A stretch of 64,000 bases of DNA from Pseudomonas costantinii (lineage in GTDB: Bacteria; Pseudomonadota; Gammaproteobacteria; Pseudomonadales; Pseudomonadaceae): positions 310,001 to 374,000 of the forward strand of contig NZ_MDDR01000007.1 of assembly GCF_001870435.1 (NCBI RefSeq), given 5' to 3'. The position numbers were made by a program, and so were the translations under genes. Of this stretch, positions 1 to 9,410 are shown in pieces. Positions within the stretch are counted from its first letter, which is position 1, and every line of letters starts with the position of its first letter. The notes beneath the pieces are model-generated. The model saw only the letters and a program-made list of their open reading frames with translations. It was not told where the DNA came from and made no database searches.

Positions 1-913
1 CCAGCGCGGTGAACTTGGCAGGCTCAGTGCCTTTGGTCACCCACTCGAACATCGCCGTGGCGGTTTTGTAGCCCGACGCATCAGGGCTGAGCAGCATCGA
101 ACCGTAGAACCCGGTGTCGGATTTTTTAAGTTCTTCGATGGCATCGGTACCGTTGATGCCGACCCCGATCACATTGGCCGCCTTAAATCCGGCGCTTTCA
201 GTGGCGCGTACGCCGCCCAGCACTGTGCTGTCGTTCATGCCGCCGATGATCAGGTTTTTCGCGGTGCCCGGCAGTTTCACCAGGGCTGAGTTGGTGGAAT
301 CCATGCTGCCCGGTACGTCGAGGGTTTTCTGTGCGCTGAACAGGATATGGTCGGCGGGCAGGCCTGCGGCCTTGAGGCCTTCTACCGAACCGTCGGTGCG
401 TTTCTTGCCGGTTTCCAACTCGTCAAAGGTGTTGATGACGGCATAGGTTTCCTTCCAATCCCAGTTGCGATGCTTGGCTTCGGTGGCCATGGCCTCGCCT
501 TGTTTCTGGCCGATTTTGTAGGCGTCCAAGCCGACGTAAGGCACGTCCTCCATAGGCTTGCCTTTGGCGTCGACAAAACGGTCGTCCACCGCCAGCACTT
601 TCAAACCGTTGAGCTTGGCCTTGGCCATGATGGCCGGGCCGAGCGACACGTCCGGCGGGCAGATCACAAAGCCTTTGGCGCCGTTGGCCGCGAGGGTATC
701 GATGGCCGAGAGGGTTTTCTCGCCGTCGGGCACGGCGATCTTGATCACGGTGAACCCCTGGTCCTTGCCGGCTTTTTCAGCGAAGGCCCATTCGGTCTGA
801 AACCAGGGCTCTTCGGCTTGTTTGACCAGGAAGCCGATCTTCACTTCTTCGGCAGATGCAAAGCCACTGAAGGCCATCGCGAGTGCCAGGGTGCCGAGTG
901 TTTTCTTGAACAT
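1..913 (-). CDS. araF: Arabinose-type sugar ABC transporter substrate-binding protein (3' end cut by window edge)
   Basis: Periplasmic binding protein that would deliver a pentose, probably L-arabinose, to an ABC importer. The protein starts at ATG 913 with a Sec signal peptide (MFKKTLGTLALAMAFSGFASA) and continues with a type 1 periplasmic-binding fold (KIGFLVKQAEEPWF, then GFVICPPD, VDDRFVDAKGKPM, IIGGMNDSTVLGGV). The DDRFVD and MNDSTVLGG segments are like those of AraF. A purine-rich ribosome site (AAGGAGG) lies just upstream. The C-terminus lies beyond base 1. The sugar-dehydrogenase-like SDR gene is 32 bp upstream on the same strand, which fits an uptake and oxidation operon. The substrate is inferred from similarity; galactose or another aldose is possible. 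Confidence 0.85.
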   Translation of the reverse strand, partial: MFKKTLGTLALAMAFSGFASAEEVKIGFLVKQAEEPWFQTEWAFAEKAGKDQGFTVIKIAVPDGEKTLSAIDTLAANGAKGFVICPPDVSLGPAIMAKAKLNGLKVLAVDDRFVDAKGKPMEDVPYVGLDAYKIGQKQGEAMATEAKHRNWDWKETYAVINTFDELETGKKRTDGSVEGLKAAGLPADHILFSAQKTLDVPGSMDSTNSALVKLPGTAKNLIIGGMNDSTVLGGVRATESAGFKAANVIGVGINGTDAIEELKKSDTGFYGSMLLSPDASGYKTATAMFEWVTKGTEPAKFTAL

Positions 914-945
914 GAACCACCTCCTTCTTGTTATTGGAGAACTAT

Positions 946-1767
946 TTAGTCGTGGTACATCACAGATCGCCCGCCATCGATCATCAGGCAGGTGGCATTG
1001 ATAAAAGGCGCCTCGTCGGTCGCCAGAAACAGCGCGGTCATCGCCACTTCAATCGGCTGGCCGATGCGCTTGGGCGGGTGCAGGTCAAACGCGCGCTGAC
1101 GCTCGGCGTGAGGGTCGGGAAAGCCGTTCCAGTAGTCGACATTGAGCTGGGTTTCGATATAACCCGGGGCGATGGCATTGACGCGGATGCCCTTGGATGC
1201 GTATTCGATGCCGAGGGCGCGGGTCAGACCGAGCAAGCCGTGCTTGGCGACGGGATAGGGAAAGCAGCCCGGGATGATGTGGCTGGAATGGGTGGACGCG
1301 ATGTTGATGATGTTGCCGATGCCTTGCTCGATCATAGGCGGCAGCACCGTGCGGCAGCCGAACCAGGCGCCGTCGAGGTCAATGGCGAAGCAGCGGCGCC
1401 AGTCTTCGTCGGTCATTTCCAGCGGGTCGCGGAACACATTGACCCCGGCACAGTTGACCAATACATCCACACGGCCAAAGCGCTCGATGGCCAGGTTGAC
1501 CAGCGACTGCCATTGGTCCTTGGACGTGATATCGACGGGTTGCGCATAGATGTCGGCGCCGCGCTCGCGCCAGTGGGCGGCGACTTTCTCGACTTTTTCG
1601 CCCTGGATATCCGCAATGACCAAACGCGCCTGCTGTGCCTGGAAGCAGGCGACGATCGCCTCGCCAATGCCTTGGGCGGCGCCGGTGATGATCACCACTT
1701 TGTTCTTCAGCCGCTCGCCATACGTTGGCTCGGGCACGGCGGGTAATGACAGCGGTTGTGCCTGCAT
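946..1767 (-). CDS. SDR-family NAD(P)-dependent oxidoreductase, probable aldose 1-dehydrogenase
   Basis: A 273-residue classical short-chain dehydrogenase. Visible signatures are the cofactor glycine motif TGAAQGIG near residue 33, the NCAG motif, IINIAS before the active site, and the catalytic pair in YPVAK. It ends with the usual GG-containing SDR tail (MIDGGRSVMYHD). The ATG at 1767 has a good ribosome site (AGGTGA). It lies directly upstream of the araF-like gene on the same strand, so an L-arabinose or galactose 1-dehydrogenase role in oxidative (non-phosphorylating) sugar catabolism is plausible. The substrate cannot be read from the sequence, because SDRs of this type are interchangeable at motif level. 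Confidence 0.8.
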   Translation of the reverse strand: MQAQPLSLPAVPEPTYGERLKNKVVIITGAAQGIGEAIVACFQAQQARLVIADIQGEKVEKVAAHWRERGADIYAQPVDITSKDQWQSLVNLAIERFGRVDVLVNCAGVNVFRDPLEMTDEDWRRCFAIDLDGAWFGCRTVLPPMIEQGIGNIINIASTHSSHIIPGCFPYPVAKHGLLGLTRALGIEYASKGIRVNAIAPGYIETQLNVDYWNGFPDPHAERQRAFDLHPPKRIGQPIEVAMTALFLATDEAPFINATCLMIDGGRSVMYHD

Positions 1768-1877
1768 CGCTTCACCTGTTTTATTTTTGGTAGTGAGTGC
1801 TGATGCAGCCGACTATAAACCCATCACTTGAAATATCTCAATATATAAATTTGCATCCCATATAGTGAGCGAAAACA

Positions 1878-1904
1878 TAAAAAAACCGGCCTGTAATAGC
1901 CGGT
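1878..1904 (-). terminator. Rho-independent terminator of the GNAT gene
   Basis: Read on the minus strand, the stem is ACCGGC paired with GCCGGT around an 8-nt loop, followed by a run of seven T. It begins about 20 bp after the GNAT stop codon. Confidence 0.85.
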
Positions 1905-1923
1905 CCTTTTGGCAATTGGGCAA

Positions 1924-2403
1924 TCAGCCGTGGGCGAAATCTCGTAGCGCGTTCCCTTCCATGCGGTAACGCACCCACTCCTCCTGCGGCTGCGCGCCGA
2001 TGGATTTGTAGAAGGCAATCGCCGGTTCGTTCCAGTCCAGAACGCTCCACTCGAAGCGCCCGCAACCGTTGTCGCAGGCGATCTTCGCCAGATGGCGCAA
2101 TAACTTTTTGCCCGCCCCGCCACCACGCTGCTCCGGGTTGATGTACAGGTCTTCCAGGTACAAGCAGTTGCTGCCAAGCCAGGTGGAATAGCTGAAAAAG
2201 AACACCGCAAACCCAATCGGCAACCCGTCCCGCGAGCAGATCAGGCCATGGGCGGTAGCGCCCTCGCTGAACAGGCTGCGCTGGATATCCACCACACTGG
2301 CGATCACTTCATGCCGGGCCTTTTCATACTCGGCAAGCTCGGTGATGAAGGTCAGGATCTGCGCAGCATCGCTGGGCACGGCGGGGCGAATCTCGATGGT
2401 CAT
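1924..2403 (-). CDS. GNAT-family N-acetyltransferase
   Basis: A 159-residue GCN5-related acetyltransferase. The start is placed at ATG 2403 (MTIEIRPAVPSDA), which begins the fold; an in-frame start 30 bp upstream would only add a non-conserved extension. The acetyl-CoA pyrophosphate loop is visible as QRGGGAGKKLL near residue 97, and the C-terminal strand motif is NEPAIAFYKSIGAQ. The segment LYLEDLYINPEQRG matches the polyamine/diamine acetyltransferase (SSAT-like) subgroup, so a small amine or amino acid is a possible substrate, but this is inference. It has its own terminator and appears monocistronic. Confidence 0.82.
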   Translation of the reverse strand: MTIEIRPAVPSDAAQILTFITELAEYEKARHEVIASVVDIQRSLFSEGATAHGLICSRDGLPIGFAVFFFSYSTWLGSNCLYLEDLYINPEQRGGGAGKKLLRHLAKIACDNGCGRFEWSVLDWNEPAIAFYKSIGAQPQEEWVRYRMEGNALRDFAHG

Positions 2404-2469
2404 GGGCGAACCTTGGGCAAATTCAAAGCCCACATACTAAGACGGTTTCATGACCGATTGCAGTGCAAT

Positions 2470-3030
2470 TTATGCACGCAGTGCCAAGGCGCCAACCAGC
2501 CCTGCCGGTAAGCCCACCTCAACGGTACGACAGCCTCGCGCTGCCCGCGGCGACCATTCGCCCAGCGCCTGCCCCACACACTTGAGGCGCGCCTCACGCT
2601 CACACCATGCGCGAGTGAACAAGTGGGCACGCTGCGCCTGAGTCGCAGCACTTAATCGCGCCAGCACCTGGGGGCCCAGATAGTCACTAGCGACAATCCG
2701 CCAATCAGGCGTGTCCTGTACGGCCATCACATCGATCCCGACCGGGCCATGCAAATGCACGGCGGCCACCGAAAAATCGCCGTCGTGGCTGATGGAAAGC
2801 CCAGCGTTCTCATGACCCGGCACGCGAATCTCTGGAGGCTGGCCAGGCTTGGAGTGGTAGTCGATGCGGCACTTTGGCACATCGAGCACCTGCAACAATG
2901 CCTCACTCAGCGCCTGACGTACCCTTAACCGAGCTGTATCGCGCGCCGTGCCGGGCAAATGCTGCATGCCCACCAGCAAAACACCGTCCTGCCAGCGCGG
3001 CCTTGCTTGGGGCCACATAAACACCTGCAT
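2470..3030 (-). CDS. Sfp/HetI-type 4'-phosphopantetheinyl transferase paired with the upstream synthetase
   Basis: Transfers 4'-phosphopantetheine from CoA to a carrier-protein serine. The 186-residue protein has the PPTase motifs VGIDVM (Mg-binding Asp) and, further on, WCEREARLKCVG, a variant of the family W-x-x-KEA-x-K block in which the usual lysine of KEA is replaced (REA). The start is ATG 3030, only 5 bp after the stop of the NRPS-like gene, with GGAG inside that gene's end. Tight coupling to a carrier-domain protein indicates that this enzyme activates the synthetase. A second, EntD-like PPTase is encoded at 46313-47029, so this copy is likely dedicated. Confidence 0.85.
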   Translation of the reverse strand: MQVFMWPQARPRWQDGVLLVGMQHLPGTARDTARLRVRQALSEALLQVLDVPKCRIDYHSKPGQPPEIRVPGHENAGLSISHDGDFSVAAVHLHGPVGIDVMAVQDTPDWRIVASDYLGPQVLARLSAATQAQRAHLFTRAWCEREARLKCVGQALGEWSPRAARGCRTVEVGLPAGLVGALALRA

Positions 3031-3035
3031 CGTTA

Positions 3036-6000
3036 TCAGCTCCGCGCCGGTGCCGCCGGGCAACCGACCCAACTGCTGGACGCCGGAATGCACTCCCCCT
3101 TCATCACCAGGGTCAACGGCCCGAGCCACGCGCCGTTGCCGACTTCAGCGCTGTACAGCACAGAACTGCGCGGCCCCATGTAGACCCGCTCACCGATCAG
3201 CACCTGATCAATTTTCATCACACGGTCTTCGAACAGGTGGGTCTGCGGGCAGGCGCCAGCGTTCAGCTCGCTGTGGTCACCGATGGTCACGCAGTCAAAT
3301 TCAGTGATGTCGGTAGTGTCCATGTACACCCCGCGGCCGATCTTGCAGCCCAAGCCCCGGAAGGCCAATGGCAGCCACGGCGTACCGCGCAGGTAACTCA
3401 TGAAATTGGGTGCGGCCATGCCTTCGTAGAGGCTGGTGATGCCTTCGGACAACCAGACAAAGGGCGTCCACATCGCCTCGGAACGTTTGCGGTAGCGGCC
3501 CATCAGCAGCCATTTCAACGCCGCCACCAGCAGGTAATTACCCAGGCTGTAGGCCAAGCCGATCAGCGCCAGATAACCCAACACCGCACCCCAGCGTTCC
3601 TCTTCAGCCATCGGCATCAAGTCCATCATCACGGTGTAGCCCACGGCGATGACCGTCGCGTGGGGCAGCACAATGCGCAGGCCCTCGATCGAACCACGGG
3701 CCAGACGACGCCACAGGGATGGCCGGAATGTCAGGTTGTCCGGATAGCCGCTGACCTGCTCGCGCGCCGGCAGGTTGATCGGTGGCGAACCCAGCCAAGT
3801 GTCGCCGCTGGCGATCTCGGCATTCGATGGCGCACGTGAGTGCACACCGATCAGCACGTTCTCGGGCAAGGTCGTGCCGTCAGGGATGTAGCTGCCGTTG
3901 CCGACAAAACTGCGGTGGGAAACCACAGTCGGCTGAATACGCATCCAGCCGCCATCGACCTGTTCATCACCGAGCATGACCGCGTCGGCGATAAAGGTTT
4001 CATCGCCAAGGGTGAGCATGTCGGGAATCACACCCTGGGCCGTGGAGATTTCCGCATCGCGGCCCACCCGCGCGCCGAGCAAGCGATACCACAGTGGCGC
4101 GTAAACCGTCGCATACAGGCCCGACAACACATTAAGGCTGGCTTCCTGGATATGGCTGACCAACCATTTGCTGCAATACACACGACTATGTACCGGGTAG
4201 TTGCCCGGTTTCAGGCGCGGCAGCACGGCCCAACGCAGCGCGGCCGAGACCAGCATCATCACCACAATCAGCACCGCAGCAGCCGGAAGCGCCAGGGCAA
4301 AGTAACGCAGCAGTTGCACGCTCACGTGCTGCTCCTGCAGCCAAGGCAGTATTTGCTGCTCATCGAACCAGTCGATCAGGAAAAACGTCGGGAATACCGG
4401 GATGAAAAACAACGTGGCGATCAGCAGGATGCCGAACACATAGAACAGGTTCTCCAGCGCCAGTTGCCCACGCCCAACCACCGGCCGCGGCGGCAAGCTT
4501 GCGAGGTCAAACGCGCCGATATCGACAGCGGGCGAGCCACTCCAGATCCGCTCGGCCGGCACGCTACGCCCATCCGCCAACGCCGATTGACCTTGCAGAT
4601 GGCCACTGCGGCCGACGGCGGTATTGCCTTCAAGAATCGTGTAGGAACCCAGGCAGGCGTTGTCGTCAATCGTGACCCGGCCCAAATGCAGTTGACCACG
4701 CTCGACCCGGGCGTTTTCCAGGCTCACACCGTTGCCGATGCTGACCTCATTGCCGATGTGCAGCAGGTCCGGCACACGCACGCCCAGCGAGCCGATATTC
4801 ACCTCGTGACCGACCTTGGCGCCCAGTGCTCGAAGCCAGAGGCTATACAGCGAAGAACCACTCAACAGGTAGACCGGCGCCGACTCGACCATGCGCGAAG
4901 CGGCCCACCAGCGAAAATATGTCATCCCCCAAAGCGGATAAACGCCCGGCTTCAAGCGCCCGGCGATCAACCACTTGCCGGCGATGGCCAGCACGAACTG
5001 CAGCAGGGTTGCCAACAGGAACACGCCGATCGACGCCGCAGTTGCCGAGACAACGGAATCGCCAGGGATACCGGTGAGGTAGTGATAAGTAAAGAAAGGC
5101 GCCAGCCACTGGCTCATACGCAAGCAGATCATCGCCGGCATGACCACCGCCTGGGCCAACCCGCAGCGCCAGCGGGCCCAGGCCGACGGCGGTGTCCAGG
5201 CGGCTTGCTGCGCGGCCGGTTGCGGCATGGCTTGCAGGACTTGCGCGATGGCACCGACGCGGCGCTGCTGATAAATATCGCGCACGGTGATGTGGGCGAA
5301 ACGCTCATCCGCACGCAGGGCCGAGGCCAGCCGCGCAGCGAAGAACGAGTGGCCGCCCAAGTCGCTGAAGAAGTCGGCATCACGGCGAATCGGCTGGCCG
5401 GGGAAGAGTTTTTCCAGGGCGCCGAACAGCACGGTTTCACCCGGGTTTTCCGGGGTGTCCGACTCCAGGTTCGCACCACGGGTGTCCACACCCAATGGCC
5501 GCGCCTTGAGGGCTTTGCGGTCGATCTTGCCGGAGGTCAGACGCGGCATGCCGTCGAGCAATTCAAAGCGGCCCGGTACCATGTACGCCGGCAGCCGCGC
5601 CTGCAATGCCTTACGCAGCTGTGCAGGTAACCCGTCGACCGACAGGCCGCCCTCCGGTACCAGATAGGCAATCAACTGATCCATGCCACCGTCATTACGC
5701 AGCAGCACCGCCACGGTTCCGACGCCTGGTTGCTGGGCGAGCAAGGCTTCGATTTCACCCAGCTCGACACGAAAACCACGGATCTTCACTTGGTCATCAG
5801 CACGCCCCAGGCACACCACTTGGCCGTCGGCATCGATACGCGCCAGGTCACCGGTGCGGTACAGCCGCTCATCGTAGTAACCGGTGGACCAGGGGTTTTC
5901 GATAAATTTTTCGCGGGTCAGGTCGGGGCGTCCCAGGTACCCATCGGCCAAGCCGGGGCCGATGATGCACAGCTCGCCGGTTTGCCCACGCGACAGCAAG

Positions 6001-7073
6001 GTCGGCGTAGCACCGAGGACGAGGTCGGCTTCGATCACCAGCAACCCGTAGTTGGGCAGCGGCGTGCCGATGGTCACCGGCGCGCCGGGCACCAGGCGGG
6101 CCAGGCTTGCGGAGACGGTGGCCTCGGTGGGGCCGTAGGTGTTGAAGATCTGCCGGCCGGGACGGCTCCAGCGCTCGACCAATGACTCCGGGCACATCTC
6201 GCCGCCAAGGTTGATCAGGCGCAGGCTGGGCACGTCTTCGCTGAACAGCGCCAGCAACGTAGGCACCGCGTGCAGCACGCTGATCCGCTGCTGAGTGAGC
6301 ATGCGCGGCAGCGCTTCGGGGTCGCCGGTGATGTCCTTGGGGCCGATCCACAGGGTTGCGCCCACCAGGTAGGCGATCCAGATTTCTTCGAACGACATGT
6401 CGAAGGCCACCGAAAATCCCTGGTAGACCCGGTCGCTGGCCTGGATGCCGAGGATCGCATTTTCACTGCGCAGGAAGTGGCAGATGCTGCCTTGGGAAAT
6501 CAGGATGCCCTTGGGTTTGCCGGTAGAGCCGGAGGTGTAGATAACGTAGGCCGGGTCTTCGGGCATGGCATTCGAGCGACGCTGCAAAGGGCCCGCAAGC
6601 GGCGCAAGCATTTCACTGGCGCACCACGCTGTCAGCCCTGCCTCACGCAGCGCCTGGGCGTTGTCGTCGCCGCACACCACACCGACCGCCTGAGCGTCTT
6701 CCATGCAAATCTGCAGGCGCTCCAAGGGCGTGTCCTGATCCAGCGGCAGCCAGGCCGCGCCGGTCTTGGCAATGCCCGCCTGCGCGATCAACAACTCCAA
6801 CCCGCGCGGCATCCACAAGCCGATAATCTGACCTGGCCGCACCCCCGCCTCGATCAACCGCGAGGCCACGCAACTGGCCTGTCGATCCAGCTCGCCATAG
6901 TTGAGCTGACGCTCACCGTCGATCAACGCGACCTGTTCGGGGTTGCGCCGCACCGTGGCTTCGAGCAAGTCGGCCAGCACCTCATTACGCAACAACTCAG
7001 GCTGGAGGGGGCCGTACAGCACCTCTGTCGGTCGGGTGATAACGGGGTCTTTCAGCAAGGTCACGGTAGTCAT
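3036..7073 (-). CDS. Pls/PosA-family membrane-bound NRPS-like synthetase (A-T-[TM + beta-helix]x3)
   Basis: A single-module synthetase of 1345 residues with no condensation domain. Residues ~35-525 are an adenylation domain (YTSGSTGKPKG at 179-189, FDMSFEE near 224, NTYGPTEATV near 311, YRTGDLAR near 405, SGKIDRKAL near 514). A carrier domain follows with DLGGHS, pantetheinylated Ser near 576. Residues 640-1345 contain three repeats of two hydrophobic segments plus a hexapeptide-type left-handed beta-helix block (about 745-850, 995-1100 and 1240-1340). This is the layout of epsilon-poly-lysine synthetase-type proteins, whose tandem C-terminal membrane domains join amino acids. The Asp in FDMS suggests a true alpha-amino-acid substrate. 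The substrate and product are unknown; a homo-oligomer or amino-acid amide is inference. Confidence 0.88.
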   Translation of the reverse strand: MTTVTLLKDPVITRPTEVLYGPLQPELLRNEVLADLLEATVRRNPEQVALIDGERQLNYGELDRQASCVASRLIEAGVRPGQIIGLWMPRGLELLIAQAGIAKTGAAWLPLDQDTPLERLQICMEDAQAVGVVCGDDNAQALREAGLTAWCASEMLAPLAGPLQRRSNAMPEDPAYVIYTSGSTGKPKGILISQGSICHFLRSENAILGIQASDRVYQGFSVAFDMSFEEIWIAYLVGATLWIGPKDITGDPEALPRMLTQQRISVLHAVPTLLALFSEDVPSLRLINLGGEMCPESLVERWSRPGRQIFNTYGPTEATVSASLARLVPGAPVTIGTPLPNYGLLVIEADLVLGATPTLLSRGQTGELCIIGPGLADGYLGRPDLTREKFIENPWSTGYYDERLYRTGDLARIDADGQVVCLGRADDQVKIRGFRVELGEIEALLAQQPGVGTVAVLLRNDGGMDQLIAYLVPEGGLSVDGLPAQLRKALQARLPAYMVPGRFELLDGMPRLTSGKIDRKALKARPLGVDTRGANLESDTPENPGETVLFGALEKLFPGQPIRRDADFFSDLGGHSFFAARLASALRADERFAHITVRDIYQQRRVGAIAQVLQAMPQPAAQQAAWTPPSAWARWRCGLAQAVVMPAMICLRMSQWLAPFFTYHYLTGIPGDSVVSATAASIGVFLLATLLQFVLAIAGKWLIAGRLKPGVYPLWGMTYFRWWAASRMVESAPVYLLSGSSLYSLWLRALGAKVGHEVNIGSLGVRVPDLLHIGNEVSIGNGVSLENARVERGQLHLGRVTIDDNACLGSYTILEGNTAVGRSGHLQGQSALADGRSVPAERIWSGSPAVDIGAFDLASLPPRPVVGRGQLALENLFYVFGILLIATLFFIPVFPTFFLIDWFDEQQILPWLQEQHVSVQLLRYFALALPAAAVLIVVMMLVSAALRWAVLPRLKPGNYPVHSRVYCSKWLVSHIQEASLNVLSGLYATVYAPLWYRLLGARVGRDAEISTAQGVIPDMLTLGDETFIADAVMLGDEQVDGGWMRIQPTVVSHRSFVGNGSYIPDGTTLPENVLIGVHSRAPSNAEIASGDTWLGSPPINLPAREQVSGYPDNLTFRPSLWRRLARGSIEGLRIVLPHATVIAVGYTVMMDLMPMAEEERWGAVLGYLALIGLAYSLGNYLLVAALKWLLMGRYRKRSEAMWTPFVWLSEGITSLYEGMAAPNFMSYLRGTPWLPLAFRGLGCKIGRGVYMDTTDITEFDCVTIGDHSELNAGACPQTHLFEDRVMKIDQVLIGERVYMGPRSSVLYSAEVGNGAWLGPLTLVMKGECIPASSSWVGCPAAPARS

Positions 7074-7420
7074 GGCGGCAGTGTTCGCTGTGTAGGGTCA
7101 ATCCGGCTAAGGCGCCGACTTGTAGTACTGCGTGTCCCCTTGGTATCTCTCTAGATACATTTACAGGCGAACGAGGCCCTTGGTTCTGACTTGAAAGCGA
7201 CAGATACCGCGCGACCTGGACAACGCATCAGGACTATCGCAAAGGTCAGCTGTACGGCGGTTGAACGAACGCGTTCGGCTTGACCGCCTATCTGGAGGCA
7301 AGGCAAACAGCGGCTTTACTCCGCTCGGGACTAATGCTGAAACCAGTAACGGCACAACAAACCGAGGGCTCAACCGTGCTTAAAATTGGCGCTATAAATC
7401 CAATAACGGTCAGGTCCCGC
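7074..7420. promoter_or_regulatory. Divergent intergenic region between the synthetase and the MFS gene
   Basis: A stretch of 347 bp holding the divergent promoters of the synthetase (leftward) and the MFS transporter (rightward). I see no strong -35/-10 pair, no sigma-54 site and no clear palindrome. An in-frame upstream extension of the MFS gene starts at 7280 but is not protein-like (see rejected items). Confidence 0.5.
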
Positions 7421-8617
7421 ATGCCCACCGCGCCGATGTTTTCCAAAAAGCTATTTGCAATGTTTTGCCTGGCCAGCTTCTTGTTGTCTCTGTCCTACGG
7501 CTCGACGTTTTTGCTGTCGCTGCTGATCCACTCCCGCGGTGGCAATGAGCACGACGCCGGCAGCGTGATTTCCATGGCGATGCTGAGCACCTTTGTCGCG
7601 GTACTGGTTTGCGGTCATCTGGCCGATTGGTTGGGGGCCGCGCGCTCGATTGCAGCGCTCGGCCTATTGCTGGTGGTGGCATGCCTGGGCTTTGCCCTGG
7701 CGCCGGGGTTCGGCGAAGGCTTGATGATATTTGGCCTGGCGTTGGGGTTGGGTTGGGGGGTGTTCTATACCTTGGGGCCGATCATCGTGGCCCTGCTGGT
7801 GAACCCCGAGCATCGGGCCCGCTACTTTGCGCTGCTGTCGGGCAGCATGATGAGCGGCATCGGCTCTGGCCCCTTGCTGGGGCGGGCCGCAAGTGCGCTG
7901 GGGCTGCCGCTGACCAGCGCTTTTTACATCGCAGCGTTAGCCAGCCTGGTCGGCGTGGTGATGTTCTGGCGCCTGGGTGCCCATCTCAAGCAGCAGGTGA
8001 ATGCCCCGCTGGCAAAAATCTCGTGGGTCGCCACACGCCAGGTACTGTCCTCCAAAGCGGTGTTCGCGATCCTTATGGTCGGCCTGGGCGGTTGTGTTTT
8101 CGGTGGATTGTCTTCGTTCCAAACCAGCTATGCAGCGGCACATTCGTTGGACTACTCGCTGTTCTTCCTGGGCTTTCTGAGCGCTGCGATCACCAGCCGT
8201 CTGTTGATTGCCGGTTTCGTGGTCAAGCGCGATGCATATGGCGCGGCGTGTGTGTTGTCGGGGTTGATGCTGGTGTCGGTGTTGCTGTTTGCCTTTGGGG
8301 TTTCGGGCAGCTTCAGCTACTTGCTGGCAGCAATCACTTTGGGGGTGGGTTACGGCCTGACGTACTCGGTGATCAATGGGTTGGTGGCGAATGAAGCACC
8401 TGCCGGCACTACGTCCCAGGCCTTGCTGCTGTTCAGCCTGGCGTATTTTGTCGGGGTGCTCGGCTTTCCCCTGTTGGCGGGCAAGATCATCGTCGATTAC
8501 GGCCTGCCGACACTGCTGGCGAGCGTGTTGGGTGTGGCGACGTTCAATTGGTTGATCACGGTGGCGCGGCTGGTGTGGCGACGAATGTCGGTACACAAAA
8601 TCCTGCAGGTGAGCTGA
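7421..8617 (+). CDS. MFS transporter
   Basis: A polytopic protein of 398 residues with about 12 hydrophobic segments. Features seen are the short cytoplasmic start MPTAPMFSKK, the loop 2-3 motif GHLADWLGAAR (a variant of the MFS A motif G-x-x-x-D-R), and a Gly-rich segment LALGLGWGVFYTLGP. I chose ATG 7421 because translation upstream of it lacks a membrane segment and AGGT precedes the ATG. It is divergent from the synthetase and PPTase genes, so export of their product is a reasonable guess. Substrate unknown. Confidence 0.78.
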   Translation: MPTAPMFSKKLFAMFCLASFLLSLSYGSTFLLSLLIHSRGGNEHDAGSVISMAMLSTFVAVLVCGHLADWLGAARSIAALGLLLVVACLGFALAPGFGEGLMIFGLALGLGWGVFYTLGPIIVALLVNPEHRARYFALLSGSMMSGIGSGPLLGRAASALGLPLTSAFYIAALASLVGVVMFWRLGAHLKQQVNAPLAKISWVATRQVLSSKAVFAILMVGLGGCVFGGLSSFQTSYAAAHSLDYSLFFLGFLSAAITSRLLIAGFVVKRDAYGAACVLSGLMLVSVLLFAFGVSGSFSYLLAAITLGVGYGLTYSVINGLVANEAPAGTTSQALLLFSLAYFVGVLGFPLLAGKIIVDYGLPTLLASVLGVATFNWLITVARLVWRRMSVHKILQVS

Positions 8618-8656
8618 GACCGCTCGCCGCCAGCGCACATGGACACCCCATAGCGC

Positions 8657-9385
8657 CTAGCGCTGGGCGGCCACCAGTAACATCATCGGCCGTTCCAGCT
8701 CTTCCGCCAGTTCTGGACGGGCTTTGAGGTCCGCTTCACTCGGCCCCCACTCTTCGACGTGACTTAGCGTAAACCCCGCCTGGATCAACAGATTCAGCAA
8801 CGTGCCCAAGGTGCGGTGTTGTTTGATCACACCCTCCGCCAGCCAGTTCGTTACTCGTGGCCCTTGCAGCTGATAGTCATCGACTGGCCAGCTTTTGCGA
8901 CCTTGTTCGTCAATCAACCAACCTGGGTTGCGTGGCGCCATGAAGATCGGATGTTCGATGGAAAATACCAAGCGACCGCCAGGGAGCAGCGCCTGATGGA
9001 TGCGCTCGAACAGTCCCTTGAGGTCGACGATGTAATGGAAAGCCAGGGAGCTGTAGGCCAGATCGAATGCGCCCGCAGGAAGGTCGAGGTGTTCCAGGTC
9101 GCTTATCGCATAGGTGATGGCGGGCGCCGAGGTCATCTCTGTTGCTCGCGCCAACATCTTCTGCGACACATCCAGCCCAAGGACATGAGCAGCGCCCTGC
9201 TCCTCGGCCCAGCGGCTGAACCAACCGTAGCCACATCCCAGGTCCACCACTTTCAAACCGGGCATCGGCGGCAACAAGGCCTGCAAAGCAGGCCACTCCG
9301 GCGCTCCGGCGAGGCCTTCGACCGAGCGGCCCATCTTGCTGTAGCCCTCGAAGAAAGTCGGTGTGTCGTAGATGTTCTGGGTCAT
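8657..9385 (-). CDS. Class I SAM-dependent methyltransferase (UbiE/Methyltransf_11 type)
   Basis: A 242-residue methyltransferase. Motif I is VVDLGCGYGWFS near residue 48, followed by the acidic strand end LGLDVSQ, then motif ISDLEHLDLP and the post-motif segment LLPGGRLVFSIEHPIF. The N-terminus MTQNIYDTPTFFEGY is typical of small-molecule methyltransferases. ATG 9385 was chosen over an upstream start that would add about 65 low-complexity residues. It follows the PfkB kinase gene by 25 bp on the same strand, so it may be the last gene of that operon. Substrate unknown. Confidence 0.8.
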   Translation of the reverse strand: MTQNIYDTPTFFEGYSKMGRSVEGLAGAPEWPALQALLPPMPGLKVVDLGCGYGWFSRWAEEQGAAHVLGLDVSQKMLARATEMTSAPAITYAISDLEHLDLPAGAFDLAYSSLAFHYIVDLKGLFERIHQALLPGGRLVFSIEHPIFMAPRNPGWLIDEQGRKSWPVDDYQLQGPRVTNWLAEGVIKQHRTLGTLLNLLIQAGFTLSHVEEWGPSEADLKARPELAEELERPMMLLVAAQR

Positions 9386-9410
9386 GGGATCGCTCCGTGC
9401 TGAGTGGCGC

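Noticed and set aside
3840..5630. Plus-strand open frame of 596 codons inside the synthetase gene
   Set aside because: Antisense of the NRPS-like gene; translation is His/Gln/Arg-rich, without motifs.
7280..7420. N-terminal extension of the MFS gene
   Set aside because: The extra 47 residues are Arg/Thr-rich, not membrane-like, and a better start with AGGT upstream exists at 7421.
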